From PALSA-1353 sp050014015 (GTDB taxonomy: Bacteria > Planctomycetota > Phycisphaerae > Tepidisphaerales > Tepidisphaeraceae): a DNA stretch of 64,000 nucleotides. Shown here in pieces: positions 32,045 to 40,972 of the stretch. The position numbers and the translations under genes are program-made. Location of the stretch: NCBI GenBank assembly GCA_050014015.1, contig JBEKEC010000026.1, positions 1 through 64,000 of the forward strand. Direction: 5' to 3'. A model generated the notes under the pieces. It made no database searches, had not been told where the DNA came from, and saw nothing but the letters and a program-made list of their open reading frames with translations. The number at the start of each line of letters is the position of its first letter. Within the stretch, counting starts at the first letter, position 1.

Positions 32045-33241
32045 TTATTGCCTGTTTTGGCGAATCAGTTGCTGGTCCGGCCCGGCCAGAATCAGCTGGG
32101 CTAGGCGTCTGGGCTGGCCGACCTCGATGTCGTCCGGCACGTCCTGGCCGGTGGTGACGTAGGACAGGCCCTTTTTGACTTTGTGGACGACGTTCAGGAC
32201 CACGCCGACGTGAGCCGCCTCGTCGAGCTTGGTGAAGATGATCTTGTCCACGCGCACCTCGCCGAAGCGGGCGATCGCCAGTTCGACGCACTGCTGGCTG
32301 GCGGTTGTGGAGAGGACCAGGTGGACCTCGTCAGGCTTGGCGGCGGCGAGAAGGCCTTTGAGCTCGCTGAGCTTCAGCGCGTCGTTGGGGCTTCGACCGG
32401 CGGTGTCGATGAGGATGAATTCGCAGTCGTCCATGGACCGCAAGGCGGCGGACAAATCCTCGGCCGTGCCGACCACCGCCAGCGGCGAGCCGATGATGTC
32501 GGCGTATTTTTTCAGTTGATCGATGGCGGCGATGCGATAGGTGTCCAGGGTCACCAGGCCGACGCGGCGCTTCTCGCGGAGCTTGAGGTTGGCGGCGAGC
32601 TTGGCGATGGTGGTCGTTTTCCCCACGCCGGTGGGCCCGATCAGTGCCACGACGTGCGGGCCGGTGGACTTGGTGCGCACGATCGGCCCGGACGACGGGA
32701 GATGCCGCTCGATTTGCTCGGCGATTTTCTGCCTGACGAAATCCGCCTGCCTGGCATGCTCCGGGCGAATTTGCCGCTGGATGGTCTTAATCATCTCCGC
32801 GGCCAGTTCCTCCGCCACCTGGTTCTCGATGAGCTGCGAATAATATTCAAAAAGCTCCTCGGGAATTTGCGGGCACCTGGCACGGTTGGCATGAACGACC
32901 AGTTCCTGCACCATGGTCTTCAAGCCGGTGACTTCCTGGAACAGCCCGGCCATGACGATGTTCTGTCCGGCGGGGCTTTCGAGAAGTTGACGGCGCGCAT
33001 CGGGCTGGGGCTTGATCGTCGTCGGCGCCGGGCGGGCGGCCGGAATCGGCCGCGCGCCGCTCGCCGCAACACGCACGCCCCGGCCGGCGGTGATCTCGAA
33101 GACCTCCTTGCGGCGCAGCCCCAGCCATCGGTTCTTTACGAAGCTCCGCGTGTGCAGGATGACCGCCTGCGGGCCGAGTTCATGTTTCACCTCGGCCAAC
33201 GCCGCGCTCATGGTGCCGGCTTGAAATGTCCTGTAGTCCAT
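32045..33241 (-). CDS. flhF: SRP-type GTPase FlhF, 398 aa
   Basis: Polar flagellar placement GTPase. The N-terminal B domain is MDYRTFQAGTMSAALAEVKHELG; a Pro-rich linker follows, then the NG domain with P-loop GPTGVGKT at 202-209, DTYRIAAIDQL, LIDTAGRS and TKLDEAA. Its G domain is close to Ffh/FtsY but the N-terminal domain is FlhF-specific. It lies between flhA (64 bases) and flhG (20 bases) on the same transcript. Confidence 0.96.
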   Translation of the reverse strand: MDYRTFQAGTMSAALAEVKHELGPQAVILHTRSFVKNRWLGLRRKEVFEITAGRGVRVAASGARPIPAARPAPTTIKPQPDARRQLLESPAGQNIVMAGLFQEVTGLKTMVQELVVHANRARCPQIPEELFEYYSQLIENQVAEELAAEMIKTIQRQIRPEHARQADFVRQKIAEQIERHLPSSGPIVRTKSTGPHVVALIGPTGVGKTTTIAKLAANLKLREKRRVGLVTLDTYRIAAIDQLKKYADIIGSPLAVVGTAEDLSAALRSMDDCEFILIDTAGRSPNDALKLSELKGLLAAAKPDEVHLVLSTTASQQCVELAIARFGEVRVDKIIFTKLDEAAHVGVVLNVVHKVKKGLSYVTTGQDVPDDIEVGQPRRLAQLILAGPDQQLIRQNRQ

Positions 33242-33305
33242 GACGTTGCACCTTCAAGGTTCCGAAAACCGCAGTGGCGCGGACATGCCGCGCCAAACAT
33301 TTGCG

Positions 33306-35411
33306 TCAACCATTCACTCCCACCAGTGCGACGGCTTCGACCGTCGCTTCGGGCACGATTTCGTTGTAACCCAGCACGGCCAATTGGGGCGCGCTGTTTT
33401 CGATCATTCGCCGCAGGGCGCCGCGAATCTGCGGCCCGCACAACAGGACGGCCGAGCGGCCGGCCTGCGTCAGCTCCGCGGTCTTGGCGACGATGTGGTG
33501 CACGATCTGCTGCGCCGTCTGCGGCGCCAGCGTGTTGTTGGTGCCGCGTTCGCTGCGCTCCAGGTGGCTGTTGATCAACTCCTCCAGGGCGGGGTCGAGC
33601 GTGAGGCACCACAACTTGTCGCGCTCGTCCACGTATTGCTTGCAGATCGTCCGGGCCAGCGAATGGCGGACGTATTCGCTGAGAACCTCCACGTCCTTCG
33701 TCCGGGTGACATAATCGCTGAGCGTCTCGAGGATCGTCTCCAGATCGCGCACCGGCACGCGCTCGCGCAGCAGGTTCTGCATCACCTTCTGCAATTCGCC
33801 CGGCTTGACCAGCGTGGGGATCACTTCCTCGATCAGGGCGGGGACGCGAATTTTGAGATTGTCCAGCAGGTTCTTGACCGCCTGGCGCGACAGCAGTTCG
33901 TGGGCGTGGCCCTTGATCGTCTCGGTGAGGTGGGTGGCGATGACGGCGGTGGCCTCGACGACGGTGTAGTTGTGCAGCTCCGCCTGCTGCCGTTGCGATT
34001 CCGTGATCCAGTACGCCGGCAACCCGAACGCCGGCTCGATGGTCTGCGTGGCGCCGACGAGCGGCCCCGTGGTCGCGCCGTTGTCCATCGCCAAGAACTG
34101 CTCCGGATACGCCACGCCCTTGCCGACGATCTGGCCCTTGATGCGGACGACGTAATCGTTGGCGCCGAGCTGAATGTTGTCGCGGATGCGAACGGGGGGA
34201 ACGATGATTCCCAGGTCCAGGGCGACCTGGCGGCGGATCATGCTCACGCGGTCCAGCAGGTCCCCGCCCTTGGAGGCGTCCACCAGCTTCACCAGCCCGT
34301 ACCCGACTTCCAGCTCCATCGTGTCGAGATCGAGGAACTTTTCGACCTTTTCCGGATCCCTTTTGGAGGCTTTTTCCTTTTCACCGGCGGCGATGACGCG
34401 GGCGGCCTTGCTGCGGCCCCGCGAGATCGTCGCCGCCAGCGCGCCGCAGCAGCATCCCAAGATCATCAGCGGAAACTTCGGCAATCCGGTGAACATCATC
34501 AACGCGATGAACACGCAGGCGACCAACAGGGCCTTGGGCTTGGCGAAAAGCTGGTTGAGGACTTCATCGCCCAGATTGGTCTTGCTGCTGGTGCGGGTGA
34601 CGATCAAACCGGCGGCAAGCGAAACGATGAACGCGGGGATCTGGCTGGCCAGACCGTCGCCGATGCTCAGCTTCGTGTACAGGGACAGGCAATCCAGCAG
34701 GTTCCAACCATGCTCGAACATCCCAACGTAGAGTCCGCCGAGAACGTTGACGAAGGTGATGATGATGCCGGCGACGGCGTCGCCGCGGACGAATTTGCTG
34801 GCGCCATCCATGGCGCCGTAGAAGTCCGCCTCCTGGGAAATGTCGCTGCGCCGTTTGCGGGCCTCGGCCTCGTTGATGATGCCGGCGTTGAGATCGGCGT
34901 CGATCGCCATCTGTTTGCCGGGCATCGCATCCAAGGTGAATCGAGCGGCGACTTCCGAAATGCGGGTGGCGCCCTTGGTGATCACCGCGAACTGAATCAC
35001 CCCGATGATGATGAAGATGATGACCCCGACGGCCAGGGAGCCCTTGGTGACGAAATCGGCGAAGGTGTAGATCACTTCGCCGGCGCTGGTGAGGGCCGTG
35101 GTGGTATTTGCCGCGCGGTCGCCCGCCGTAAGAATCAGCCGCACGGTGGCGACGTTGAGCACCAGGCGGAAGAGCGTCAACGCCAGCAGCAGCGATGGAA
35201 ACACCGACAATTCCAGGGCGCTGGAGACGTAGATCGTGGTGACCAGCACGATGATCGACAGCGTGATGTTGAAGCAGAGGAGAATGTCCAGGACCGGGGG
35301 CGGCAGCGGGATGAGGATGACCAGCACCAGGCTGATGAACCCGATCGGGAAGATCATCGCGCGGTTGTCGCGGAGCTTGAGGAACAGAGGATGAGCTGGA
35401 ATCGCGGCCAT
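33306..35411 (-). CDS. flhA: Flagellar export gate protein FlhA, 701 aa
   Basis: Core of the flagellar type III export gate (FHIPEP family). About eight membrane helices fill residues 18-325; the conserved FHIPEP loop is present as ARFTLDAMPGKQMAIDADLNAG. The cytoplasmic C-terminal domain (about 350-701) includes LGIIVPPVRIRDN and EHVR-like segments and is full length. It follows flhB by four bases. All key features appear intact. Confidence 0.97.
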   Translation of the reverse strand: MAAIPAHPLFLKLRDNRAMIFPIGFISLVLVILIPLPPPVLDILLCFNITLSIIVLVTTIYVSSALELSVFPSLLLALTLFRLVLNVATVRLILTAGDRAANTTTALTSAGEVIYTFADFVTKGSLAVGVIIFIIIGVIQFAVITKGATRISEVAARFTLDAMPGKQMAIDADLNAGIINEAEARKRRSDISQEADFYGAMDGASKFVRGDAVAGIIITFVNVLGGLYVGMFEHGWNLLDCLSLYTKLSIGDGLASQIPAFIVSLAAGLIVTRTSSKTNLGDEVLNQLFAKPKALLVACVFIALMMFTGLPKFPLMILGCCCGALAATISRGRSKAARVIAAGEKEKASKRDPEKVEKFLDLDTMELEVGYGLVKLVDASKGGDLLDRVSMIRRQVALDLGIIVPPVRIRDNIQLGANDYVVRIKGQIVGKGVAYPEQFLAMDNGATTGPLVGATQTIEPAFGLPAYWITESQRQQAELHNYTVVEATAVIATHLTETIKGHAHELLSRQAVKNLLDNLKIRVPALIEEVIPTLVKPGELQKVMQNLLRERVPVRDLETILETLSDYVTRTKDVEVLSEYVRHSLARTICKQYVDERDKLWCLTLDPALEELINSHLERSERGTNNTLAPQTAQQIVHHIVAKTAELTQAGRSAVLLCGPQIRGALRRMIENSAPQLAVLGYNEIVPEATVEAVALVGVNG

Positions 35412-35415
35412 CTGA

Positions 35416-36534
35416 TTAATATGCCGAACCCGCGGCGCTCGGCGCCGCGGCGGCGTTGCCCACCGCCGTTAAGTGTTTTCCGGTCAGTTCGTACACGTAC
35501 GCCAGGATCTCGGCGACCGCGGCGTAGAATTCCTCGGGGATTTCCTGGCCGACGTCGACCATGCGATAAATGGCCCGGGCCAGCGGCGGGCGCTCGATGA
35601 CGGGGACGCCGGCCTCCGCCGCCAGCAGGCGGATGCGCTGGGCCATGTAATCGACGCCCTTGGCGACGACCTTGGGGGCGCGCATTTTCGTCTGGTCATA
35701 TTGCAGCGCGATGGCGTAGTGCGTCGGATTGGTGACCACCACGTCCGCCTTGGGAACGTCCTTCTTGAGCCTTTGCATCGCGCGTTGGACGGCGATCTGG
35801 CGGCGGCGCTGCTTCATCATCGGATCGCCTTCCATGCTGCGCATTTCGTCCTTCACCTCCGACTTGGTCATCCGCAGATTCCGCTCGACGCGGAAACGCT
35901 GCAAGAGGTAATCGATGATCGCCAGGATCAGCAGCAGCACGCCGACGCGGATGCCGATGGAAAAAATCATGTCCGCGGCGAACGCGAAAAGCTGGAGATG
36001 CGAAAGCCGCTGGACGGCGATGATCTGTCCGAGCCTGCCCCCGACGGCCGACCAGGCGACCAAACTGACCAGCCCGACCTTGAGCAGGTTCAGAAGCAAC
36101 TGGAACCCGCCCTGCCCGAACCCGAAAATCTTGTTGAGTCCGCGAACCGGGTTGAGGGCAGCGAAATTGATCGCCAGCCGTTGCGGGCTGAAATTGAATC
36201 CGACCTGCGCGAGGTTGGCGACGATAACAATGAACATCGCCCCGCCGAGCAGCGGCGCCAGCGCGATGCCGACCGCGTTGAGGCTGTGCATGATTTGCTC
36301 GCCGATGCGGTGCGTGCCGAAATCCGACATCGAGGATCCGGAGAGCATTTGGGCGACGATGTCGCGAAGGGCGGACATGACGCGCGGTCCGAACCATTTC
36401 ATGAGCATCAGGCCGCCCAAAAGCAAAACGGAGCTGGTCAGGTCGTGGCTGCGCGCGATGTTGCCCTGCTGGCGGGCTTCGGTGCGCCGCTTCGGGGTCG
36501 GGGCTTCGGTCTTGTCGCTGGCGGATTCTGCCAT
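35416..36534 (-). CDS. flhB: Flagellar export switch protein FlhB, 372 aa
   Basis: Substrate-specificity switch of the export gate. N-terminal KTEAPTPKRRTEARQQGNIARS, four membrane helices (about 35-55, 85-110, 140-165, 185-210) and the autocleavage motif Asn269-Pro-Thr-His272 (VVTNPTHYAIAL). The C-terminal tail is long. It is preceded by fliR (15 bases) and followed by flhA (4 bases). Confidence 0.97.
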   Translation of the reverse strand: MAESASDKTEAPTPKRRTEARQQGNIARSHDLTSSVLLLGGLMLMKWFGPRVMSALRDIVAQMLSGSSMSDFGTHRIGEQIMHSLNAVGIALAPLLGGAMFIVIVANLAQVGFNFSPQRLAINFAALNPVRGLNKIFGFGQGGFQLLLNLLKVGLVSLVAWSAVGGRLGQIIAVQRLSHLQLFAFAADMIFSIGIRVGVLLLILAIIDYLLQRFRVERNLRMTKSEVKDEMRSMEGDPMMKQRRRQIAVQRAMQRLKKDVPKADVVVTNPTHYAIALQYDQTKMRAPKVVAKGVDYMAQRIRLLAAEAGVPVIERPPLARAIYRMVDVGQEIPEEFYAAVAEILAYVYELTGKHLTAVGNAAAAPSAAGSAY

Positions 36535-36549
36535 GGCTGAACCTGACTC

Positions 36550-37317
36550 CTATCGCCCGGAATAAAGTTGCCAGGCGAGCTTCACCTGGCTCAAAAGGTT
36601 GAGGCGGATAATCGAGCTGGTCAGACCCAATCCCACGATCAGGACCAACATTCCAACCAGCGCCCGCACGGAAATGCCGGCGGTCATGATGTTCAATTGC
36701 GGAACGGTTTTCCCGACGAATCCCAGCACCAGATCGACGATCAGCATCGTGACCAGCATGGGGGCGGCCAGTTGCATCGCCAGCACCATCGCGCCCTGAA
36801 ATACGGCGACGATGGTGTCCAGCAGCGGCTGATTGATCGAGACGGTGAGCAGCGGCAAGGCGGCGAAGCTGTCGAACACGCCTTTGACCAGGGCCATGTG
36901 CCCGCCGATGGACAGAAAGATGAGCAGGGTGAGGAAGAAGTAGAGATCGCCGACGACCGTTCCCCCGCCGCCGTATTGGGGGTTGAGCGTCTGGCCGAGG
37001 TTGAGGCCCATCTGCTGTCCGATCATTTCACCGGCCCATTGGGCGGCGACGAAGATGAGGCTAAGGATGAGTCCGATGGCCGCGCCGAAAATGATCTCAC
37101 CCGCGATGGCCAGGGCGAGTTCCCACGCGGACTGGGGGATGGCGACCCGGAGGACAAGCGTCGGGGCAATCGACGCCGCCAGCACGCAGGCCATCATCGC
37201 CTTGATCCGCTTGGGGATCTGCTGGCTGCCGAGCAGCGGCGCCCAAATCATCATGCCGGCGATGCGAAACAGCACCAGCACGTAAACGGGAATGAAATTA
37301 ATCGCTGCTTGCAACAT
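36550..37317 (-). CDS. fliR: Flagellar export protein FliR, 255 aa
   Basis: Integral membrane part of the export gate with FliP and FliQ. Six hydrophobic segments; conserved features include FRIAGMMIWAPLLGSQQIPKRIK near the start, GEMIGQQMGLNLGQTLNPQ and the GGHMALVKGVFDSF stretch. Length is typical. It lies nine bases after fliQ. Confidence 0.96.
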   Translation of the reverse strand: MLQAAINFIPVYVLVLFRIAGMMIWAPLLGSQQIPKRIKAMMACVLAASIAPTLVLRVAIPQSAWELALAIAGEIIFGAAIGLILSLIFVAAQWAGEMIGQQMGLNLGQTLNPQYGGGGTVVGDLYFFLTLLIFLSIGGHMALVKGVFDSFAALPLLTVSINQPLLDTIVAVFQGAMVLAMQLAAPMLVTMLIVDLVLGFVGKTVPQLNIMTAGISVRALVGMLVLIVGLGLTSSIIRLNLLSQVKLAWQLYSGR

Positions 37318-37326
37318 GATAAGGCA

Positions 37327-37590
37327 TCACCGAACGTGACCGTTTGTGAACATGTCGAACGCGTACTGCACGAGGCGATGGCTCATCCAGGGCATGAGCG
37401 TGATCGCCGCGACGACCATGGAGACGATCTTGGGAATGAACGTGAGCGTTTGCTCCTGAATCTGCGTCAGCGCCTGGAGAAGCGAGACGATGATGCCGAC
37501 CACCAGCCCGATGACCAGCATCGGCGCGGAAATCACCATCGCGAGCAAAAGCGTATTGCGGATCAATTCCGAGGCTTGTTCCGGAGACAT
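37327..37590 (-). CDS. fliQ: Flagellar export protein FliQ, 87 aa
   Basis: Two-helix export gate subunit. Contains MSPEQASELIRNTLLLAM, a first helix, SLLQALTQIQEQTLTFIPKI and a second helix ending MPWMSHRL. The ATG at 37590 gives the normal family length; a longer in-frame start at 37644 would add non-homologous residues. It lies 54 bases after fliP and just before fliR. Confidence 0.95.
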   Translation of the reverse strand: MSPEQASELIRNTLLLAMVISAPMLVIGLVVGIIVSLLQALTQIQEQTLTFIPKIVSMVVAAITLMPWMSHRLVQYAFDMFTNGHVR

Positions 37591-37644
37591 GCACACCCGT
37601 CCTTGAGCGTCACTTCGCCCATCCATGGGCCAACTAACAACCAA

Positions 37645-38454
37645 CTACATCACAAAACTACCCATCAGGCTGGCGGTAATCAAGTGCCAGCCGTCGACCA
37701 ATACAAACAGCAGCAACTTAAACGGCAACGAAATCAACACCGGAGGCAGCATCATCATCCCCATGCTCACGAGGACCGACGAGATCACCATGTCGATGAT
37801 GACGAACGGAAGATAGACGCGAAAACCCAGGAGAAACGCGGTCTTCAGCTCGCTGAGCATGAACGCCGGAATGAGCGTCATGGTGCCGACGTCGCCGAAG
37901 TGTTTGGCTCGCGGCTGATGCGCGAACTCCATGAACAAGTCCACGTCCGATTCGTTATGGCTTCGTATGATTTGGTTGATCATGAAGCTGCGCACGGGCG
38001 TCTGGGCTTCGGCAAGCGCGTCGGTTTGGGAGATTTTCCCGTTCAAATACGGCTGAAGGGCGCGATCGTTCACGCGCTGCCAGGTCGGCGCCATGATCAG
38101 AAACGTCATGAACATCGCCAGCCCAACCAGGATTTGATTGGGGGGAAGCTGCTGCGTCCCCATCGCCTGGCGCAGAAGCGCAAAGACGATGATGATGCGC
38201 GTGAAGCTGGTCATCATCAGCAAAATCGCCGGCGCCAGCGAAAGCACGGTCAGCAGGACGATGATCTGCATCGCCGCCGAGAAATTCTCACGCTTGGACA
38301 GATCGGGAATCTGATGCGCGACCGCGGAAAGGGGATTGTCGGGATTAACCGCCGCCGGTGACGCAGCCGCGGCGGGAGCTTGATCGGCGCGAGCGATGGC
38401 GGGCAAGATCAGAAGGAGAAGAACCGCCCATTTACCCCATACGAACTGATTCAC
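37645..38454 (-). CDS. fliP: Flagellar export protein FliP, 269 aa
   Basis: Main pore subunit of the export gate. A cleavable signal peptide is at residues 1-23 (ends IARA), followed by LSLAPAILLMMTSFTRIIIVF, LRQAMGTQQLPPNQIL and PAFMLSELKTAFLLGFRVYLPF, all FliP signatures. The GTG at 38454 is chosen because AAAGGA lies just upstream; an ATG at 38472 adds six residues but has no ribosome-binding site. The 120-base gap to fliO holds no gene. Confidence 0.96.
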   Translation of the reverse strand: MNQFVWGKWAVLLLLILPAIARADQAPAAAASPAAVNPDNPLSAVAHQIPDLSKRENFSAAMQIIVLLTVLSLAPAILLMMTSFTRIIIVFALLRQAMGTQQLPPNQILVGLAMFMTFLIMAPTWQRVNDRALQPYLNGKISQTDALAEAQTPVRSFMINQIIRSHNESDVDLFMEFAHQPRAKHFGDVGTMTLIPAFMLSELKTAFLLGFRVYLPFVIIDMVISSVLVSMGMMMLPPVLISLPFKLLLFVLVDGWHLITASLMGSFVM

Positions 38455-38592
38455 GAGAGCATCCTTTCTCATCGTGTCGTAACGCCGCGATTTATAACAC
38501 GCCGGTCGCCCAAACGGTAGAGGGAAGCGAAGAATCCGGGGATTTTTCTGGAGGTTTTTTTTGATTTTCGCGCCGGGCCGTGACGGCGCAAA

Positions 38593-39327
38593 TTATGCGC
38601 GGCCGATTTGACGCGCCACGTCGCGGACCTTATCGCGTAGCCCGGCCAGTTCTTTTTGCGTCTCGTCCAGGGATGGATTGGCCGCGCCGATTTCGTTGGA
38701 GTTGTCGAACGGCTCGCCCGTGGCCGGCTCCGGCAGGTCGTCGGTGAAGTCCTTGCGGGCGCGGCCGAAGAGGGATTCGAACCGGCGGGCGGCGGAAATC
38801 GATTCATCGCGGGAGCGGGCCAGTATTCCGGCGATTTCGTCGGCGTCGGTGATCTCACACAACGGATTGAGGTTCGCCCCCGTGTCTCCCACCAGAACCA
38901 GCCGTCTGCCGAATTGAATCACCAGCAGATGTTGCTTTGGCGAGATCGAAGTTCGGGCCAAAATCTTGACCGCGGAGTTCGCACGCTGGACCGCCGCGCC
39001 GGGGAACGCCCGCCTGGCCGCCGCGCGCAGCAGGAATATCAGTGCGACAACCCCCGCCAACGCCAGGAGCACGCGGGTCACGTCAAACGCACCCGAGCCA
39101 GCGGGCTGCGCTTCCGATTTGTCCGCCGCCGGGGCTGAAGGTTCGGGAATAATCGGGCTGGATTCCAGCGCATCATCCATCGGCGCAGGCGCAATCACGT
39201 TCGATTGCCCTCCCCTGGCCGCGGTTACAAGCCAAAGCGATAAGATAGCCGCCGCGATCACGCACCAAAGCCCCGCACGTACGTGCGGGGCCGCGCATCC
39301 AGGTTTTCCCGCCGGCGAACTGGGCAT
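38593..39327 (-). CDS. fliO: Flagellar biosynthesis protein FliO, 244 aa
   Basis: Assembly chaperone for the FliP ring. A hydrophobic N-terminal segment (about 18-38), a Pro/Ala-rich stretch, a second membrane helix (VTRVLLALAGVVALIFLLRAA) and the FliO domain (VKILARTSISPKQHLLVIQFGRRLVLVGDT). The C-terminus is extended by about 90 charged residues. The gene opens GTGATG; the GTG overlaps the fliN stop as GTGA and either codon may start translation. Sequence conservation of FliO is low, but order and motif agree. Confidence 0.9.
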   Translation of the reverse strand: MPSSPAGKPGCAAPHVRAGLWCVIAAAILSLWLVTAARGGQSNVIAPAPMDDALESSPIIPEPSAPAADKSEAQPAGSGAFDVTRVLLALAGVVALIFLLRAAARRAFPGAAVQRANSAVKILARTSISPKQHLLVIQFGRRLVLVGDTGANLNPLCEITDADEIAGILARSRDESISAARRFESLFGRARKDFTDDLPEPATGEPFDNSNEIGAANPSLDETQKELAGLRDKVRDVARQIGRA

Positions 39328-39989
39328 CACATCGCCTCTTCTTTCGCTCCCGGCACGATCTCGTTCACCCGGACGCAGAAATTGTCGTTCAGAACCAGCA
39401 CTTCGCCGCGGGCCACCAGCCGATCGTTCACGAATACGTCCACCGGATCGCCCGCCAGTTTGTCCAGTTCCACCACGCTCCCTTCGCTGAGCTTGAGGAC
39501 CTCATCGACGAGCATTCGGCTGCGGCCAAGCTCGATCTTGACGTTCAACTCGACATCGCGGAGCAGGTCGATGCTGGAAACCTGTGCGTCGGCCATGACC
39601 TGCTGAAAGCTGGGCAGCTTGAACGCCTCGGCATCGCCGCCGGGCACTTCCGAAGCGCCGGTCGCCGCATCATCCGAATTCGCCTGCTTGAGGAGTTGTT
39701 CGACGGAGAGTGCTTTTCCCTCGGCGGCTTCGGTGCCGTCGGGGCTGTCGAAATTCGCCTGCTTCAGGAGTGCGTCGATCGCTTCCTCGCTGACCGCCGC
39801 GTCCTGGGCCGCGGCCTGGGCCGGGGCGTCGGCGGGCGCGGGCTGGACGGAGGCTTCAGCCGGCAGCGGCGCGGAGGCTTCGGCCGGCGGCGGCACGGCC
39901 GCCTCAGCGGGCGCGGGCGGCGCTGCCGGTTCCGACGGCTGTTGCGGTTGTTGCGCTGGAGATTCCCCGGGAGGAGGCTGCTCTGCCAT
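39327..39989 (-). CDS. fliN: Flagellar motor switch protein FliN with extended, FliM/FliY-like N-terminus, 220 aa
   Basis: C-ring subunit. The SpoA/FliN domain is the last 80 residues (DVELNVKIELGRSRMLVDEVLKL, EVLVLNDNFCVRVNEIVPG). The first 65 residues are Pro/Ala/Glu-rich. Residues 66-77 read VSEEAIDALLKQ, close to the LSQ-E-EIDALL peptide by which FliM and FliY bind CheY-P, and a second copy-like LSVEQLLKQAN is at 94-104. No fliM lies between fliL and fliN, where it usually sits. It overlaps fliO by a few bases. Confidence 0.92.
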   Translation of the reverse strand: MAEQPPPGESPAQQPQQPSEPAAPPAPAEAAVPPPAEASAPLPAEASVQPAPADAPAQAAAQDAAVSEEAIDALLKQANFDSPDGTEAAEGKALSVEQLLKQANSDDAATGASEVPGGDAEAFKLPSFQQVMADAQVSSIDLLRDVELNVKIELGRSRMLVDEVLKLSEGSVVELDKLAGDPVDVFVNDRLVARGEVLVLNDNFCVRVNEIVPGAKEEAM

Positions 39990-40033
39990 GGGTCACCATC
40001 CTTGGCGATCAGGCGCGGCTCATTGGCGCGCCA

Positions 40034-40657
40034 TTAGTAATCCGCAGGAAACGGAATACACTGCGGAATCAGAACATCGTCGATCAATCCATCGCCGACG
40101 ATTTCATCCAACTGGTACTTCACCTGTCTCCGGAGCGTTTCAAGCCCCGGCTCGGCTCCGCCCCCGAGCTTGTCGGGGTCGGACTCGGCAATTATGGTCC
40201 GAACGCGGTCCTGGATCAAGGCGTCGTGCTCGGCAATTGTCGATTTTACTTTGTCCGCCGATTCCTTCTTCACCGATAGGTAAATCTTCACGTCGTAAAG
40301 GAAGGTCTTTCCGCTACGTTTATTGGGGAAACGGGACTCGAGCAACGGCAGTTCCACCGTGCCGGTGGTATCGACGGAGGCGGATTTTTCCCCCTCCGCG
40401 CCGTCCGCCTTCTTGAGCTGGGTAGTGAGATCCGCGGCATTGGCGTTCTTGGCGCCGCCGGTGAGGAATTTGAAACCCGCGAACAGCACGATGGCTTCCA
40501 CCAGCATCACGCCGCCCAGCAACACGGGAGTCTTGGTGAGAAACCCCACCTTGCTGGCGGCGGCCGGGACCGCGGCCGGGGCGGCTTCGGGTTTGGCCGA
40601 GGCCTTCCTGTCGGCTGCCGGGGGGGCCTCCGACTTCTTCTCCACTTTTTCTGCCAT
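40034..40657 (-). CDS. fliL: Flagellar basal-body protein FliL, 207 aa
   Basis: Stator-associated single-pass protein. N-terminal Pro/Ala/Lys-rich cytoplasmic part, one membrane helix (about 45-66), then the periplasmic FliL domain (YDVKIYLSVKKESADKVKSTI...IQDRVRTIIAESDPDKL...LKYQLDEI-like end). The final residues IPQCIPFPADY replace the usual short F-x-x-F-V-x-Q ending. It follows flbD by 95 bases and precedes fliN by 44. Confidence 0.85.
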   Translation of the reverse strand: MAEKVEKKSEAPPAADRKASAKPEAAPAAVPAAASKVGFLTKTPVLLGGVMLVEAIVLFAGFKFLTGGAKNANAADLTTQLKKADGAEGEKSASVDTTGTVELPLLESRFPNKRSGKTFLYDVKIYLSVKKESADKVKSTIAEHDALIQDRVRTIIAESDPDKLGGGAEPGLETLRRQVKYQLDEIVGDGLIDDVLIPQCIPFPADY

Positions 40658-40752
40658 GGTTGTCTATGTCCTTTTCTTTGGTCCGATAACGGGCAAGGCG
40701 ACTGGCCCGTGCCCCGACCTGTATCGGCTCAAAAAGGACGCGACTGGACGAA

Positions 40753-40947
40753 TCAATCGGTAATCGGCCTGCGGATCACCCGGGCATACTCTATTGCCCG
40801 ACGGGTTACTTCCGAAATCGTTTCCCGGACCATCATCTTTTCACCCGTATCGCAGCAAACCACCGTATCCGGCGTCGATTCCACGTACCGAATCTTTTCC
40901 GCGTTCATCACGAACGCCTGGCCGTTAAGACGCGTGAGGGTAATCAT
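40753..40947 (-). CDS. flbD: Flagellar FlbD-family protein, 64 aa
   Basis: Small conserved protein of flagellar operons (FlbD, unrelated to the Caulobacter NtrC-type FlbD). MITLTRLNGQAFVMNAEKIRYVE and TPDTVV.. with the following TGEKMMVRE match the family. Its function is unknown. It lies between flgE (25 bases) and fliL (95 bases), a standard order in many bacteria. Confidence 0.93.
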   Translation of the reverse strand: MITLTRLNGQAFVMNAEKIRYVESTPDTVVCCDTGEKMMVRETISEVTRRAIEYARVIRRPITD

Positions 40948-40972
40948 GGCGAGTCCTTATCTATGCAAATCC

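Noticed and set aside
33240..35600. 786-aa plus-strand ORF opposite flhA
   Set aside because: Antisense shadow: Gly/Asp/Arg-rich translation with no recognisable domain, while flhA on the minus strand is complete.
36568..38361. 597-aa plus-strand ORF opposite fliR-fliQ-fliP
   Set aside because: His/Asp/Gln-rich low-complexity translation spanning three genuine genes; a shadow.
23480..40700. Similar short string (TTGGTCCGATAA followed by CGGGCAA) ahead of ftsW and ahead of fliL
   Set aside because: About 18 bases with one gap at only two places; position relative to the genes differs and chance is not excluded.
40753..40947. FlbD as the NtrC-type regulator of Caulobacter
   Set aside because: Only 64 residues with no AAA+ domain; it is the unrelated small FlbD family.
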